A DNA stretch of 64,000 nucleotides from NCBI RefSeq assembly GCF_001028665.1, contig NZ_CP011504.1, positions 1,736,001 to 1,800,000 on the forward strand, given 5' to 3'. Shown one piece after another: positions 1-10,947 of this stretch. How positions within the stretch are numbered: the first letter of the stretch is position 1; every line of letters begins with the position of its first letter. The notes under the pieces were generated by a model. The model made no database searches and was not told where the DNA came from. It was given only the letters and a program-made list of their open reading frames with translations. Both the position numbers and the translations under genes were made by a program. Source of the DNA: Burkholderia pyrrocinia. GTDB taxonomy: Bacteria; Pseudomonadota; Gammaproteobacteria; Burkholderiales; Burkholderiaceae.

Positions 1-1
1 C

Positions 2-1222
2 TACGACTTCTCGGCCCATACGCTGACGCAACTGAGCAAGAGCACGTGGGGCATCACCGATCCGATGAACGGCGTGTTCAGCCCCGACGGCAAGTGGCTC
101 GCGTTCATGGGCATCAGCAACGGCGCATGGAACGTGTTCATGCTGCAGCTCGGCGCCGGCACGCCGCCCGTCAACATGACGAACAGCACGGGCGCCACGC
201 GCAACGAGGATCCGAAATTCAGCACGGACGGCAAGACGCTCGTGTTCAAGCAGAACGGCGACGTCAAGCAGGCGGCGCTGTCGTACACGAGCGCGGGCCC
301 GGTGTTCACGTCGGTCGTGAGCCTGACGAACGCGCCGGCCGGCGCCGAATACTCGATGCCGTATCTCGCGCCGGACGCGAGCGCCGTGTACTACGCGACC
401 GGCACCGGCTCGAACATGGGGCTGATGAAGCGCACGATCGCGACCGGCGCGACCGCCGTGTTCGATCATCCGGCCGGGCTGCAGACGTACTACCCGATCG
501 TGCGCGCGGACGGCATGGTGTTCTACGCGCGCTGGAAAGACAGTGGCGCGGCCGACCAGATCTATTCGAAGACCGCCGACCCGGCATCGACGCCGAATGC
601 GTTGTCGCTCAACGACTGCATCAGCAACAACTCGGACCCGGCGCCGGTGAGTGGTACGAACTATCTGTTCTTCTCGTCGACGACGGCGGGCGGCTATCAG
701 CTCTACGTCGGCGACGTGACGACCGGCCAGCGCTGGAGCCTGTCGCAGTTCGGCGTGAATGCCGATACGACGAAGGCCAAGCTCGGGTCGAGCTATTACG
801 GCGGCCCGGCCGCCGCGCAGCCGACGCTGCTGTCGCAAGGGCGTCCGGCCGCCGCGTCGGCGAGCTACAACGCGTCGCTCACGCCCGACAAGGCGTTCGA
901 CGGTAACGCGACGGGCACACGCTGGGATTCGCCGGAAGGCGCCGGTGTCGGTTCGCAGTGGATCTCCGTGGATCTCGGCGCGGTGAAGCACATCGATCAC
1001 GTCGATCTGTACTGGGATGCGGGCGCGCTCGTCTACCAGATCCAGACGTCGAACGACAACGCGAACTGGACGACGATCTATTCAACGAGCAACGGCGGTT
1101 CATATAGCCACGTCACGCTGCCGAATCTCAACGGCAGCGGTCGTTACGTGCGGATGCTCGGCACGCAGCGCGCGACGCAGTGGGGTTACTCGCTCTACGA
1201 AATGCAGGTGTGGGGATCGTAA
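2..1222 (+). CDS. TolB/beta-propeller-like protein with C-terminal F5/8 type C (discoidin) domain, 5' truncated
   Basis: The frame is open from the first bases of the window, so the N terminus lies upstream. The visible part (about 406 residues) begins with repeats of the TolB/PD40 kind (for example FSPDGKWLAFMG, then FSTDGKTLVFK), typical of six-bladed propellers. The last 130 residues (from about position 830) form a galactose-binding-like discoidin module: SASYNASLTPDKAFDGN, a WISVDLG strand, and a closing YEMQVWG strand. Such modules bind glycans or cell-surface ligands in secreted proteins. The catalytic or binding role of the whole protein cannot be judged because the start is missing. 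The gene is followed 8 bases later by a strong terminator shared with the convergent regulator gene. Fold assignment is fairly sure; function is unknown. Confidence 0.7.
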   Translation, partial: YDFSAHTLTQLSKSTWGITDPMNGVFSPDGKWLAFMGISNGAWNVFMLQLGAGTPPVNMTNSTGATRNEDPKFSTDGKTLVFKQNGDVKQAALSYTSAGPVFTSVVSLTNAPAGAEYSMPYLAPDASAVYYATGTGSNMGLMKRTIATGATAVFDHPAGLQTYYPIVRADGMVFYARWKDSGAADQIYSKTADPASTPNALSLNDCISNNSDPAPVSGTNYLFFSSTTAGGYQLYVGDVTTGQRWSLSQFGVNADTTKAKLGSSYYGGPAAAQPTLLSQGRPAAASASYNASLTPDKAFDGNATGTRWDSPEGAGVGSQWISVDLGAVKHIDHVDLYWDAGALVYQIQTSNDNANWTTIYSTSNGGSYSHVTLPNLNGSGRYVRMLGTQRATQWGYSLYEMQVWGS

Positions 1223-1230
1223 GCGCAAAA

Positions 1231-1255
1231 AAAGGCGGCTTTCAAAGCCGCCTTT
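1231..1255. terminator. Bidirectional rho-independent terminator
   Basis: An 11-bp perfect stem (AAAGGCGGCTT / AAGCCGCCTTT) closes a 3-base loop. A-rich sequence lies on the left and a T run on the right, so it can end both the discoidin-protein gene (plus) and the convergent regulator gene (minus, ending at 1282). Confidence 0.9.
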
Positions 1256-1281
1256 TTCATGCGTTACGCGCAGCGCGCCGT

Positions 1282-2307
1282 TCACGCATGCAGCACATGC
1301 GCCGGAAACGCCGGTGCGGCGCTCGCCGCCCCCTGCGAAAGCGGCGCGACCTGCTTGCGACGCTCCCTCGTCGGCGCGACGCCGAACGAGTCGCGATAGC
1401 TCTTGCTGAAGTGGCACGCCGACTGGAAGCCGCACGCCATCGTGATGTGCATGATCGACATGTCGGTCTGCAGCAGCAGCTCGCGCGCACGGCGCAGCCG
1501 CAGCGTCAGGTAGTAGTGCGTCGGCGTCATCCCGAGATGCTCGCGGAACAGCCGCTGCAATTGCCGCTGCGACATGTTCGCGAGCCGCGCGAGCTCCTCG
1601 CGAGACAGCGGTTCCTCGATGTTGTTCTCCATCAGCGAGATCACTTCGAACAGCGACTTGTTCGCCGAGCCGAGGCGCGCGACGAGCGGCATGCGTTGCT
1701 GCGCGCTCGTGTCGCGCACGTGTTCGACGATGAACTGTTCGGCAATCTGCGTGACGCGCGCGGTGCCCACGCGCGCGGCGATCAGGTTCAGCATCATGTC
1801 GAGCGGCGCGACGCCGCCCGTGCACGTGATGCGGTCGCGGTCGATCACGAACAGTTCCTTCAGGAAGCGCGTGTCCGGAAACTCTTCCTTCAGCGCCGAC
1901 ATGTTCTCCCAGTGGATCGCGCATGCATAACCCGCGAGCAGCCCCGATTTCGCGAGCGCATAGGTGCCCGTGCACAGGCTGCCGAGCGGCAGCCCCATGC
2001 GCGCGAAGCGGCGCAGCGCCGACAGATGGGCGGCCGTGGTCGCGCGCTGCACGTCGACGCCGCCGCACACGAACACGATGTCGGGCTGCCCGACGCATTC
2101 GGCCGGGCCCGTGTCGACCGTGAGGCCGTTGCTCGCCGTGACCGGTCCGCCGTCCGGGCTGATTATCGACCAGCGGTAGAGCGGCTGGCCGCTCAGGTAG
2201 TTCGCCATCCGAAGCACCTCGATCGCATTGGTGAACGCGATCATCGTGAAGTTCGGTAAAGGCATGAACGCGAAGTGGGACAGCGACGCTGTGCGGTCGG
2301 GCGACAT
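1282..2307 (-). CDS. gbdR: GlxA-family AraC-type regulator, GbdR-like (glycine betaine catabolism activator)
   Basis: This is a 341-residue transcription factor with an N-terminal DJ-1/PfpI-like amidotransferase-fold domain (about residues 10-180) and a C-terminal AraC double helix-turn-helix (about 215-320, including LARLANMSQRQLQRLFREHLG and ITMACGFQSACHFSKSYRDSFG). This architecture is that of GbdR and CdhR in Pseudomonas, which sense betaine/dimethylglycine or carnitine. It is transcribed divergently from glyA and the dgc/gbc genes, as expected for their activator. AAGGAAGC precedes the ATG. A paralogue lies at 39301-40281 beside the carnitine genes. The family is certain; the GbdR assignment is inferred from neighbours. 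Confidence 0.82.
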   Translation of the reverse strand: MSPDRTASLSHFAFMPLPNFTMIAFTNAIEVLRMANYLSGQPLYRWSIISPDGGPVTASNGLTVDTGPAECVGQPDIVFVCGGVDVQRATTAAHLSALRRFARMGLPLGSLCTGTYALAKSGLLAGYACAIHWENMSALKEEFPDTRFLKELFVIDRDRITCTGGVAPLDMMLNLIAARVGTARVTQIAEQFIVEHVRDTSAQQRMPLVARLGSANKSLFEVISLMENNIEEPLSREELARLANMSQRQLQRLFREHLGMTPTHYYLTLRLRRARELLLQTDMSIMHITMACGFQSACHFSKSYRDSFGVAPTRERRKQVAPLSQGAASAAPAFPAHVLHA

Positions 2308-2751
2308 GGGGAGCTTCCTTGAATCTCTAATAGCTATAGGCCCGAGGCACGGATCGGGCTTCGGTATTGTGTGAGCGAGCGCAACAAGCGTGCCATACGG
2401 CTAAACCCTAGCCGCTTTCATTGATTAGGCTCAAAGGTATGCTGCACTGCACCGAACCCGTGACGCGTTGCACCTGCGCCGGGCGGCGGTGGCACCGCCG
2501 GAGTGCCCGTTCATAGGTGAACGTGCGCCGCGAATTTCATCGGACATTCGAAAAAGCACGACCGGTCACTTGTATAAAACGGACGTGCATGGCGGAAAAG
2601 GCAAAGAACGCGTCTAAATTCATCAATCCGCCGAAAATCCGAACGACAAGAATAGAGCCGTCGGCAGCCTTGTACCGGGCAAGCAGGAAACCCAGGCAGG
2701 GCGGGCCTTGAGCTTCGGTTTCAGCCCTTTATTCTTCGTCACGGACGCACT
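2308..2751. promoter_or_regulatory. Divergent control region between gbdR-like gene and glyA
   Basis: This 444-base stretch has no convincing gene. It must carry both divergent promoters and probably the activator sites for the betaine operon. It contains the inverted repeat listed at 2398-2414. The glyA start has only a weak Shine-Dalgarno sequence (CACGGACGCACT just upstream). I see no riboswitch that I can support. Confidence 0.5.
2398..2414. promoter_or_regulatory. Inverted repeat CGGCTA-N5-TAGCCG
   Basis: A perfect 6-bp inverted repeat with a 5-base spacer lies about 90 bases upstream of the gbdR-like start and 340 bases upstream of glyA. It could be a regulator site or a small hairpin. 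The assignment is inference from symmetry and position only. Confidence 0.3.
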
Positions 2752-4026
<1,275 letters not shown>

Positions 4027-4066
4027 TCGACACCGACAAGACCAGAGACTCAAGCGAGAGGCAGAT

Positions 4067-5038
<972 letters not shown>

Positions 5039-5091
5039 GCGCTACGCCGGCCGGACCACCTCCAGAGCTTCAACACTAAAAAGAATCGGGA

Positions 5092-5118
5092 CGTGCCCGC
5101 ACCAGCCGCGCGGGCACG
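5092..5118 (+). other. Intercistronic hairpin without U-run
   Basis: A 9-bp perfect stem (CGTGCCCGC / GCGGGCACG) with a 9-base loop lies in the 140-base gap between the dipeptidase-like gene and the next gene. No T run follows, so it is not a classical terminator. It may stabilise or segment the operon mRNA. Confidence 0.45.
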
Positions 5119-5178
5119 CGGACGATGTCGTGCCTGCGCGCCGAGACGCGCGGCCAATTTCCTCACGGAGTCACCACG

Positions 5179-5712
5179 ATGCAACCGCAACTGCCGATCA
5201 ACGTCGATCCCGATACCGGCGTCTGGACCACCGATGCGCTGCCGATGCTGTACGTGCCGCGCCACTTCTTCACGAACAACCACGTCGCCGTCGAGGAAGC
5301 GCTCGGCGTCGAAGCGTATGCCGAGATCCTCTACAAGGCCGGCTACAAGTCCGCGTACCACTGGTGCGACAAGGAAGCGAAGCTGCACGGCCTGACCGGC
5401 ATGGCCGTGTTCGAGCACTACCTGAAGCGCCTGTCGCAGCGCGGCTGGGGCCTGTTCTCGATCATCGAGGCCGACCCGGCCAGCGCGCGCGCGAAGATCG
5501 AGCTGCGCCACTCGTCGTTCGTGCTTCAGCAGCCGGGCAAGGAAGGCAAGCTCTGCTACATGTTCGCCGGCTGGTTCGCCGGTGCGATGGACTGGGTCAA
5601 CGACACGACGCCGGAAGGCAAGGGCGCGCCGCGCGCGCAATCGAAGGAAGTGCAGTGCGCGGCCGAGCATCACGACCACTGCGTCTTCGAAGTGTCGCCG
5701 ATCGCGCACTGA
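5179..5712 (+). CDS. DUF5943 / 4-vinyl-reductase-like small-molecule domain protein
   Basis: This 177-residue soluble protein sits between the dipeptidase-like gene and dgcA, the place held in Pseudomonas by the PA5397-type gene. The start at 5179 follows CGGAG. The fold resembles the 4VR small-molecule-binding domain (EALGVEAYAEILYKAGYKSAYHWC near the N terminus, a Cys/His-rich C terminus with CAAEHHDHCVFEVSPIAH). Several Cys and His near the end could bind metal. No reaction can be assigned; conservation of position suggests a helper role in dimethylglycine demethylation. Confidence 0.7.
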   Translation: MQPQLPINVDPDTGVWTTDALPMLYVPRHFFTNNHVAVEEALGVEAYAEILYKAGYKSAYHWCDKEAKLHGLTGMAVFEHYLKRLSQRGWGLFSIIEADPASARAKIELRHSSFVLQQPGKEGKLCYMFAGWFAGAMDWVNDTTPEGKGAPRAQSKEVQCAAEHHDHCVFEVSPIAH

Positions 5713-5780
5713 TGCACTGATACACCGCTACACAACAACACCCGCAACACGAGACATTCGAACGCCAGAGGTCGCCAGCG

Positions 5781-7844
5781 ATGCGTTATCCCCACCTGTT
5801 CAAACCCATGCAGCTGAACCAGCTGACGCTGCGCAACCGGATCGTCAGCACCGCGCACGCGGAGGTGTATGCCGAGCCGGGCGGCCTGCCGGGCGACCGT
5901 TATATCCGCTACTACGAAGAAAAGGCGAAGGGCGGCGTCGGCCTCGCGATCTGCGGCGGGTCGAGCCCGGTGTCGATCGACAGCCCGCAGGGCTGGTGGA
6001 AATCGGTGAACCTGTCGACCGACAAGATCATCGATCCGCTCACGCGTCTCGCCGACACGATGCACAAGCACGGCGCGAAGATCATGATCCAGGCGACGCA
6101 CATGGGCCGCCGCTCGTCGTTCCACGGCGAGCACTGGCCGCACCTGATGTCGCCGTCGGGCGTGCGCGAGCCGGTGCACCGCGGCAACGCGAAGATCATC
6201 GAGATCGAGGAAATCCGCCGAATCATCGGCGATTTCGCGGCGGCCGCGAAGCGCGTGAAGGCCGCCGGCATGGACGGCATCGAGATCTCGGCCGCTCACC
6301 AGCACCTGATCGACCAGTTCTGGAGCAAGCGCTCGAACCACCGCACCGACGAATGGGGCGGCAGCCTGGAGAACCGCCTGCGCTTCGGCATCGAGGTGCT
6401 GACGGCGGTGCGCGAGGCGGTCGGCAAGGATTTCTGCGTCGGCCTGCGCATGTGCGGCGATGAATTCCACGAGGACGGCCTCGATCACGAAGCGCTGAAG
6501 GAAATCGCGCAGGCGATGTCGGAGACGGGCCTGATCGACTACCTGAGCGTGGTCGGTTCGGGCGGCGATACGCACAACACGATCGCCAACTGCATGCCGC
6601 CGATGGCATTGCCGCCGGAGCCGTTCGTGCACCTCGCGGCCGGCATCAAGTCGGTCGTGAAGATTCCGGTGATGCACGCGCAGAGCATCCGCGATGCGGG
6701 CCAGGCCGAGCGCCTGCTCGCCAACGGCATGATCGACCTGGTCGGCATGACGCGCGCGCAGATCGCCGATCCGCACATGGTGATCAAGATCCGCGACGGC
6801 CGCGAAGACGAAATCAAGCAGTGCGTCGGCGCGAACTACTGCATCGACCGCCAGTACAACGGCCTCGACGTGCTGTGCATCCAGAACGCCGCGACGTCGC
6901 GCGAAGCGACGATGCCGCACATCGTCGAGAAGTCGCGCGGCCCGAAGCGCAAGGTGGTGGTGGTGGGCGCGGGCCCGGCGGGCCTGGAGGCGGCGCGCGT
7001 CGCGAAGCTGCGCGGCCACGACGTCGTGCTGTTCGAGAAGAACGCGGAAGTGGGCGGTCAGGTGATGATCGCCGCGAAGGCGCCGCAACGCGAACAGATG
7101 TCGGGGATCATTCGCTGGTTCGACATGGAAACCAAGCGCCTGGGCATCGATCGCCGCCTCGGCGTTGCCGCCGACGAGAAGATGATCATGGCGGAGAAGC
7201 CGGACATCGTCGTGCTCGCGACGGGCGGTTCGAGCTTCACATGGCAGGTGCCGGGCTGGGGCGTGGCCGAAGGCCTGGCCGTCAGCTCGTGGGACATCCT
7301 GACCGGCAAGGTCGAGCCGAAGCAGAACGTGCTGCTGTTCGACGGCGTGAGCACCCATGCGGGCGCAGGCGTGGCCGACTTCATGGCGAGCCGCGGCTCG
7401 AAGGTCGAGGTCGTCACACCGGATGTGAAGGTGGCCGACGATTGCGGCGGCACGACGTTCCCGATCTTCTATCGCCGCCTGTACGCGCTCGGCGTGATCC
7501 CGACGCCGAACACGATGCTCGACCGCGTCTACGAAGAAGACGGCAAGAAGATCGCCGTGCTGCGCAACGAGTACACGGAAGAACTGGAAGAGCGTGCGGT
7601 CGACCAGGTGGTGATCGAGAACGGTTCGTCGCCGAACGACGAGTTGTACTGGAAGCTCAAGCCGGAATCGCTGAACCGCGGCCAGATCGATCCGCACACG
7701 CTGTTTGCGGCCGAGCCGCAGCCGTGCCTGTCGGAAGAACTCGGCAACGGCCGTTTCCTGCTGTTCCGTGTCGGCGACTGCATCTCGATGCACAACGTCC
7801 ACGGTGCGATCTACGACTCGCTGCGTCTCGTGAAGGATTTCTGA
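5781..7844 (+). CDS. dgcA: Dimethylglycine demethylase subunit DgcA (TMADH-like flavoprotein)
   Basis: This is a 687-residue protein of the trimethylamine dehydrogenase/NADH:flavin oxidoreductase family. The N-terminal old-yellow-enzyme barrel (about 1-370) would bind FMN, and the C-terminal half has a dinucleotide-binding motif (VVVGAGPAGLEAARVA, about residues 392-407). With DgcB it oxidises dimethylglycine to sarcosine. The iron-sulfur motif between the two halves reads CVGANYC...C: Cys348, Cys354 and Cys366 are present, but Ala351 stands where TMADH has a fourth Cys. It ends 2 bases before dgcB begins, so the two are translationally coupled. Confidence 0.9.
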   Translation: MRYPHLFKPMQLNQLTLRNRIVSTAHAEVYAEPGGLPGDRYIRYYEEKAKGGVGLAICGGSSPVSIDSPQGWWKSVNLSTDKIIDPLTRLADTMHKHGAKIMIQATHMGRRSSFHGEHWPHLMSPSGVREPVHRGNAKIIEIEEIRRIIGDFAAAAKRVKAAGMDGIEISAAHQHLIDQFWSKRSNHRTDEWGGSLENRLRFGIEVLTAVREAVGKDFCVGLRMCGDEFHEDGLDHEALKEIAQAMSETGLIDYLSVVGSGGDTHNTIANCMPPMALPPEPFVHLAAGIKSVVKIPVMHAQSIRDAGQAERLLANGMIDLVGMTRAQIADPHMVIKIRDGREDEIKQCVGANYCIDRQYNGLDVLCIQNAATSREATMPHIVEKSRGPKRKVVVVGAGPAGLEAARVAKLRGHDVVLFEKNAEVGGQVMIAAKAPQREQMSGIIRWFDMETKRLGIDRRLGVAADEKMIMAEKPDIVVLATGGSSFTWQVPGWGVAEGLAVSSWDILTGKVEPKQNVLLFDGVSTHAGAGVADFMASRGSKVEVVTPDVKVADDCGGTTFPIFYRRLYALGVIPTPNTMLDRVYEEDGKKIAVLRNEYTEELEERAVDQVVIENGSSPNDELYWKLKPESLNRGQIDPHTLFAAEPQPCLSEELGNGRFLLFRVGDCISMHNVHGAIYDSLRLVKDF

Positions 7845-7846
7845 AG

Positions 7847-9772
7847 ATGAATCCGTCCCTCCTCATTACCGCACTGTTGTGGCTGTCGGTGGCGGGGCTC
7901 GCGTTCGCGGTCGCGAAGCGTTCGTCCTACTGGCGTCTCGGCCGGGCCACGGCGCCCGGCTCGTTCGGCGTCGCGAACCTGTTCGCGATTCCGAAGCGTT
8001 ATTTCGTCGACCTGCACCATGTGGTCGCCCGCGATCCGTACATCGCGAAGACCCACGTCGCGACCGCCGGCGGCGCGATCGGCGCGCTCGCGCTGGTGTT
8101 CGTCAACTACGGCCTCGCGATCTACTCGCCGTGGCTCGACAAGCTGATCTTCCTCGCGGCGCTCGCGATGCTGGTCGGCGCGGTGTTCGTGTGGCGCCGG
8201 CGCGCGGCGAAGGACGTGCCCGCCCGCCTGTCGCGCGGCCCGTGGAATACGCTGCCCTGGCTGCTCGGTTCGTTCGCGCTCGGCCTCGTGCTGTTCATGC
8301 TGGTGCCGACCGGCGCGATGTCGGGCGCGTTCGCGGTGCTCTGCGCGCTGCTGATCGGCATCGGCGCATTCACGATGACGGTCGGCGCCGCGAAGGGCGG
8401 CCCGATGAAGCATGCGATCGCCGGCCTGCTGCACCTCGCGTTCCACCCGCGCCAGGAGCGTTTCGCGGCCACGCGTGAATCGTTCACCGGCAACGGTACG
8501 GCCACGCCGCCGACCGCGCTGAAGCTGCCGGACATCGAGCATCAGGAGTACGGCGTCGCGAAGCCGGTCGAATTCCGCTGGAACCAGTTGCTGAGCTTCG
8601 ACGCGTGCGTGCAGTGCGGCAAGTGCGAAGCTGCATGCCCCGCGTTCGCGTCGGGCCAGCCGCTGAACCCGAAGAAGCTGATCCAGGATCTCGTGGTCGG
8701 GATGGCCGGCGGCACCGATGCGGCGTACGCGGGCAGCCCGTCGCCGGGCATCGCGGTCGGCCAGCATCGCGGCGAGCCGAACGGCCCGATCGTGTCGGGC
8801 CTGATCGAAGAGCAGACGCTGTGGTCGTGCACGACCTGCCGCGCGTGCGTGCAGGAATGCCCGATGCTGATCGAGCACGTCGACGCGATCGTCGACATGC
8901 GCCGCAACCGCACGCTCGTGCACGGCTCGGTGCCGGGCAAGGGCCAGGAAGTGCTCGCGAACCTGCGTGAGACGGGCACGATGGGCGGCTACGACATGGC
9001 CGCGCGCTACGACTGGTCGGTCGACCTGAGCGCGCCCGTCGCGCAGCCGGGCAAGCCGGTCGACGTGCTGTTCGTCGCGGGCGAAGGCGCGTTCGACATG
9101 CGCTACCAGCGCACGCTGCGCGCGTTCGTCAAGGTGCTGAACAAGGCGGGCGTCGACTACGCGGTGCTCGGCTCGACCGAGACCGACACGGGCGACGTTG
9201 CGCGCCGGCTCGGCGACGAGGCGACGTTCCAGCAGATGGCGAAGCGCCTGATCGGCACGCTCGGCACGCTGTCGTACCAGCAGATCGTGACGGCCGACCC
9301 GCACGTGATGCACAGCCTGCGCAACGAATACCGTGCGCTCGGGCTGCGCGTGACGGTCAAGCATCACACGACCTATCTCGCCGAACTCGCCGACAGCGGC
9401 AAGATCGCGCCGAAGGCCGTCGAGGCGCTGCAGGACAAGCGCACGACCTATCACGACCCGTGCTACCTCGGCCGCTACAACGGCGAGACGGAAGCGCCGC
9501 GCAAGCTGCTGAAGACGATCGGCATCCAGGTCGTCGAGATGGAGCGCAACGGCATGCGCGGTCGCTGCTGCGGCGGTGGCGGCGGTGCGCCGCTGACCGA
9601 CATCCCCGGCAAGCAGCGTATTCCGGACATCCGCATCGCCGATGCACGCACGATCGGCGCGGACGTGGTCGCGGTTGCGTGCCCGAACTGCACGGCGATG
9701 CTCGAAGGCGTCGTGGGCCCGCGCCCCGATGTGCTCGACGTGGCCGAACTCGTTGCTGCGTCGCTGGAGTGA
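7847..9772 (+). CDS. dgcB: Dimethylglycine demethylase subunit DgcB (membrane Fe-S/CCG protein)
   Basis: This is a 641-residue protein. About five hydrophobic helices fill the first 190 residues. A ferredoxin domain with two 4Fe-4S motifs follows (Cys254/257/260/264 and Cys328/331/334/338), and the C-terminal half is of the heterodisulfide-reductase CCG type (DPCYLGRYNGE and Cys574-Cys575 in GRCCGGGGG). It is the membrane partner expected to pass electrons from DgcA to the quinone pool or the ETF. The start at 7847 is set by its close spacing to dgcA; an upstream start would run through dgcA in another frame. Confidence 0.9.
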   Translation: MNPSLLITALLWLSVAGLAFAVAKRSSYWRLGRATAPGSFGVANLFAIPKRYFVDLHHVVARDPYIAKTHVATAGGAIGALALVFVNYGLAIYSPWLDKLIFLAALAMLVGAVFVWRRRAAKDVPARLSRGPWNTLPWLLGSFALGLVLFMLVPTGAMSGAFAVLCALLIGIGAFTMTVGAAKGGPMKHAIAGLLHLAFHPRQERFAATRESFTGNGTATPPTALKLPDIEHQEYGVAKPVEFRWNQLLSFDACVQCGKCEAACPAFASGQPLNPKKLIQDLVVGMAGGTDAAYAGSPSPGIAVGQHRGEPNGPIVSGLIEEQTLWSCTTCRACVQECPMLIEHVDAIVDMRRNRTLVHGSVPGKGQEVLANLRETGTMGGYDMAARYDWSVDLSAPVAQPGKPVDVLFVAGEGAFDMRYQRTLRAFVKVLNKAGVDYAVLGSTETDTGDVARRLGDEATFQQMAKRLIGTLGTLSYQQIVTADPHVMHSLRNEYRALGLRVTVKHHTTYLAELADSGKIAPKAVEALQDKRTTYHDPCYLGRYNGETEAPRKLLKTIGIQVVEMERNGMRGRCCGGGGGAPLTDIPGKQRIPDIRIADARTIGADVVAVACPNCTAMLEGVVGPRPDVLDVAELVAASLE

Positions 9773-9780
9773 GTGAATCG

Positions 9781-10947
9781 ATGAACACGATCAAACGAAT
9801 CGATCCGCGCCGGCCGTTCGTCATCACGGCCGCGGGCCTGAAGCGCATCACGCTCGGCGAGGAAGGCAGCGCCGATGCGAGCGCCGCGCACTGGTCCGCG
9901 CACGGCCACGCGGCTGCCGCGAAGCCGCGCCGCGCGGTGCAGGAGCCGAAGCACGTGATGCTGGTGGTCGCGCACGGCGAACGCGGCGCGCTCGACGATC
10001 ATGCGCGGCAGGCGATCGCCGCCGCCGCGCTGCTCGCCGATGCCCAGACCGAAGTCGCGCTGCTCGCATTCGGCGAACTGAAGGACGACGTGGCCGAACT
10101 CGGCGTCGACAAGCTGGTTGAACTCGCCGGCTTCGATCGCCGCGCATTCGATCCCGAAAGCGAATTGCAAGCGTTGCAGGCGTGTGTCGCGGCATTCGCA
10201 CCGAAACACGTGTTCGTGCCCGACAACGCAACGGGCGACGGCGATCTCGGCCGGCGTTACGCGGCGGCCGCCGGCGCGAGCGTCGCGACCAACGTCGTCG
10301 AGATCGATGCGAAGCATGTCGGCGCGTATGCGCAGGCCGGCCGAGCGTTCGCGACGCGCGCGCTGCCCGACGTGATCCTGCTCGCGCAGAACGCGGTCGA
10401 CGCGAAGCTGCCGTTCGTCGGCGCGGGCGAACGCCTGGCCGCCGACTTCATCCGCCCGGCCCATGATGCCGCGCAGTCGTATCGCGATCTCGGCCTCGAG
10501 GAAATCGATGCGGCGCGGGTCGCGCTCGAGGAAGCCGATTTCATCGTGTCGGCCGGCAACGGCGTGTCCGACATCGGCGCGTTCGAGCGGCTGGCCGGCG
10601 CGTTCGGCGCGGCGATCGGCGCGAGCCGCGTCGCGGTCGACAACGGTCACTTCACGCGCGACAAGCAGGTCGGCGCGACCGGCAAGACGGTCGAGGCGAG
10701 CGTGTATATCGCGTTCGGCATCTCGGGCGCGGTGCAGCACCTGCAGGGGATCAAGGACTGCCGCCACGTGATCGCGGTGAACCTCGACGGCAGCGCGCCG
10801 ATCGCGAAGCGCGCGAACCTGACGGTGGTCGGCGATGCGCAGGCGACGATCGCCGCGCTGATCGAACAGGTGCAGGCCGCGCGGGTCGCGCGCGGACAAT
10901 CGCCGGCCGCGGTCGGTAGCCGTGAACCGGAAGGAGTCGCAGCATGA
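9781..10947 (+). CDS. etfA: Electron transfer flavoprotein alpha subunit, betaine-pathway paralogue
   Basis: This is a 388-residue FAD-binding ETF alpha subunit. The C-terminal FAD domain is canonical: SAGNGVSD, GASRVAVDNGHFTRDKQVG, TGKTVEASVYIAFGISGAVQHL, and a closing AINxD-type strand (VIAVNLDGSAPI). About 70 residues at the N terminus exceed the usual alpha subunit of about 310 and show no known domain. It begins 8 bases after dgcB and overlaps the beta subunit gene by 4 bases (ATGA), which fixes the operon. It probably carries electrons from dimethylglycine or sarcosine oxidation to the respiratory chain. Confidence 0.88.
   Translation: MNTIKRIDPRRPFVITAAGLKRITLGEEGSADASAAHWSAHGHAAAAKPRRAVQEPKHVMLVVAHGERGALDDHARQAIAAAALLADAQTEVALLAFGELKDDVAELGVDKLVELAGFDRRAFDPESELQALQACVAAFAPKHVFVPDNATGDGDLGRRYAAAAGASVATNVVEIDAKHVGAYAQAGRAFATRALPDVILLAQNAVDAKLPFVGAGERLAADFIRPAHDAAQSYRDLGLEEIDAARVALEEADFIVSAGNGVSDIGAFERLAGAFGAAIGASRVAVDNGHFTRDKQVGATGKTVEASVYIAFGISGAVQHLQGIKDCRHVIAVNLDGSAPIAKRANLTVVGDAQATIAALIEQVQAARVARGQSPAAVGSREPEGVAA

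Noticed and set aside
5670..7802. Long open frame antisense to dgcA (about 710 codons)
   Set aside because: Arg/His/Asp-rich low-complexity translation with no recognisable domain; dgcA is clearly the real gene.
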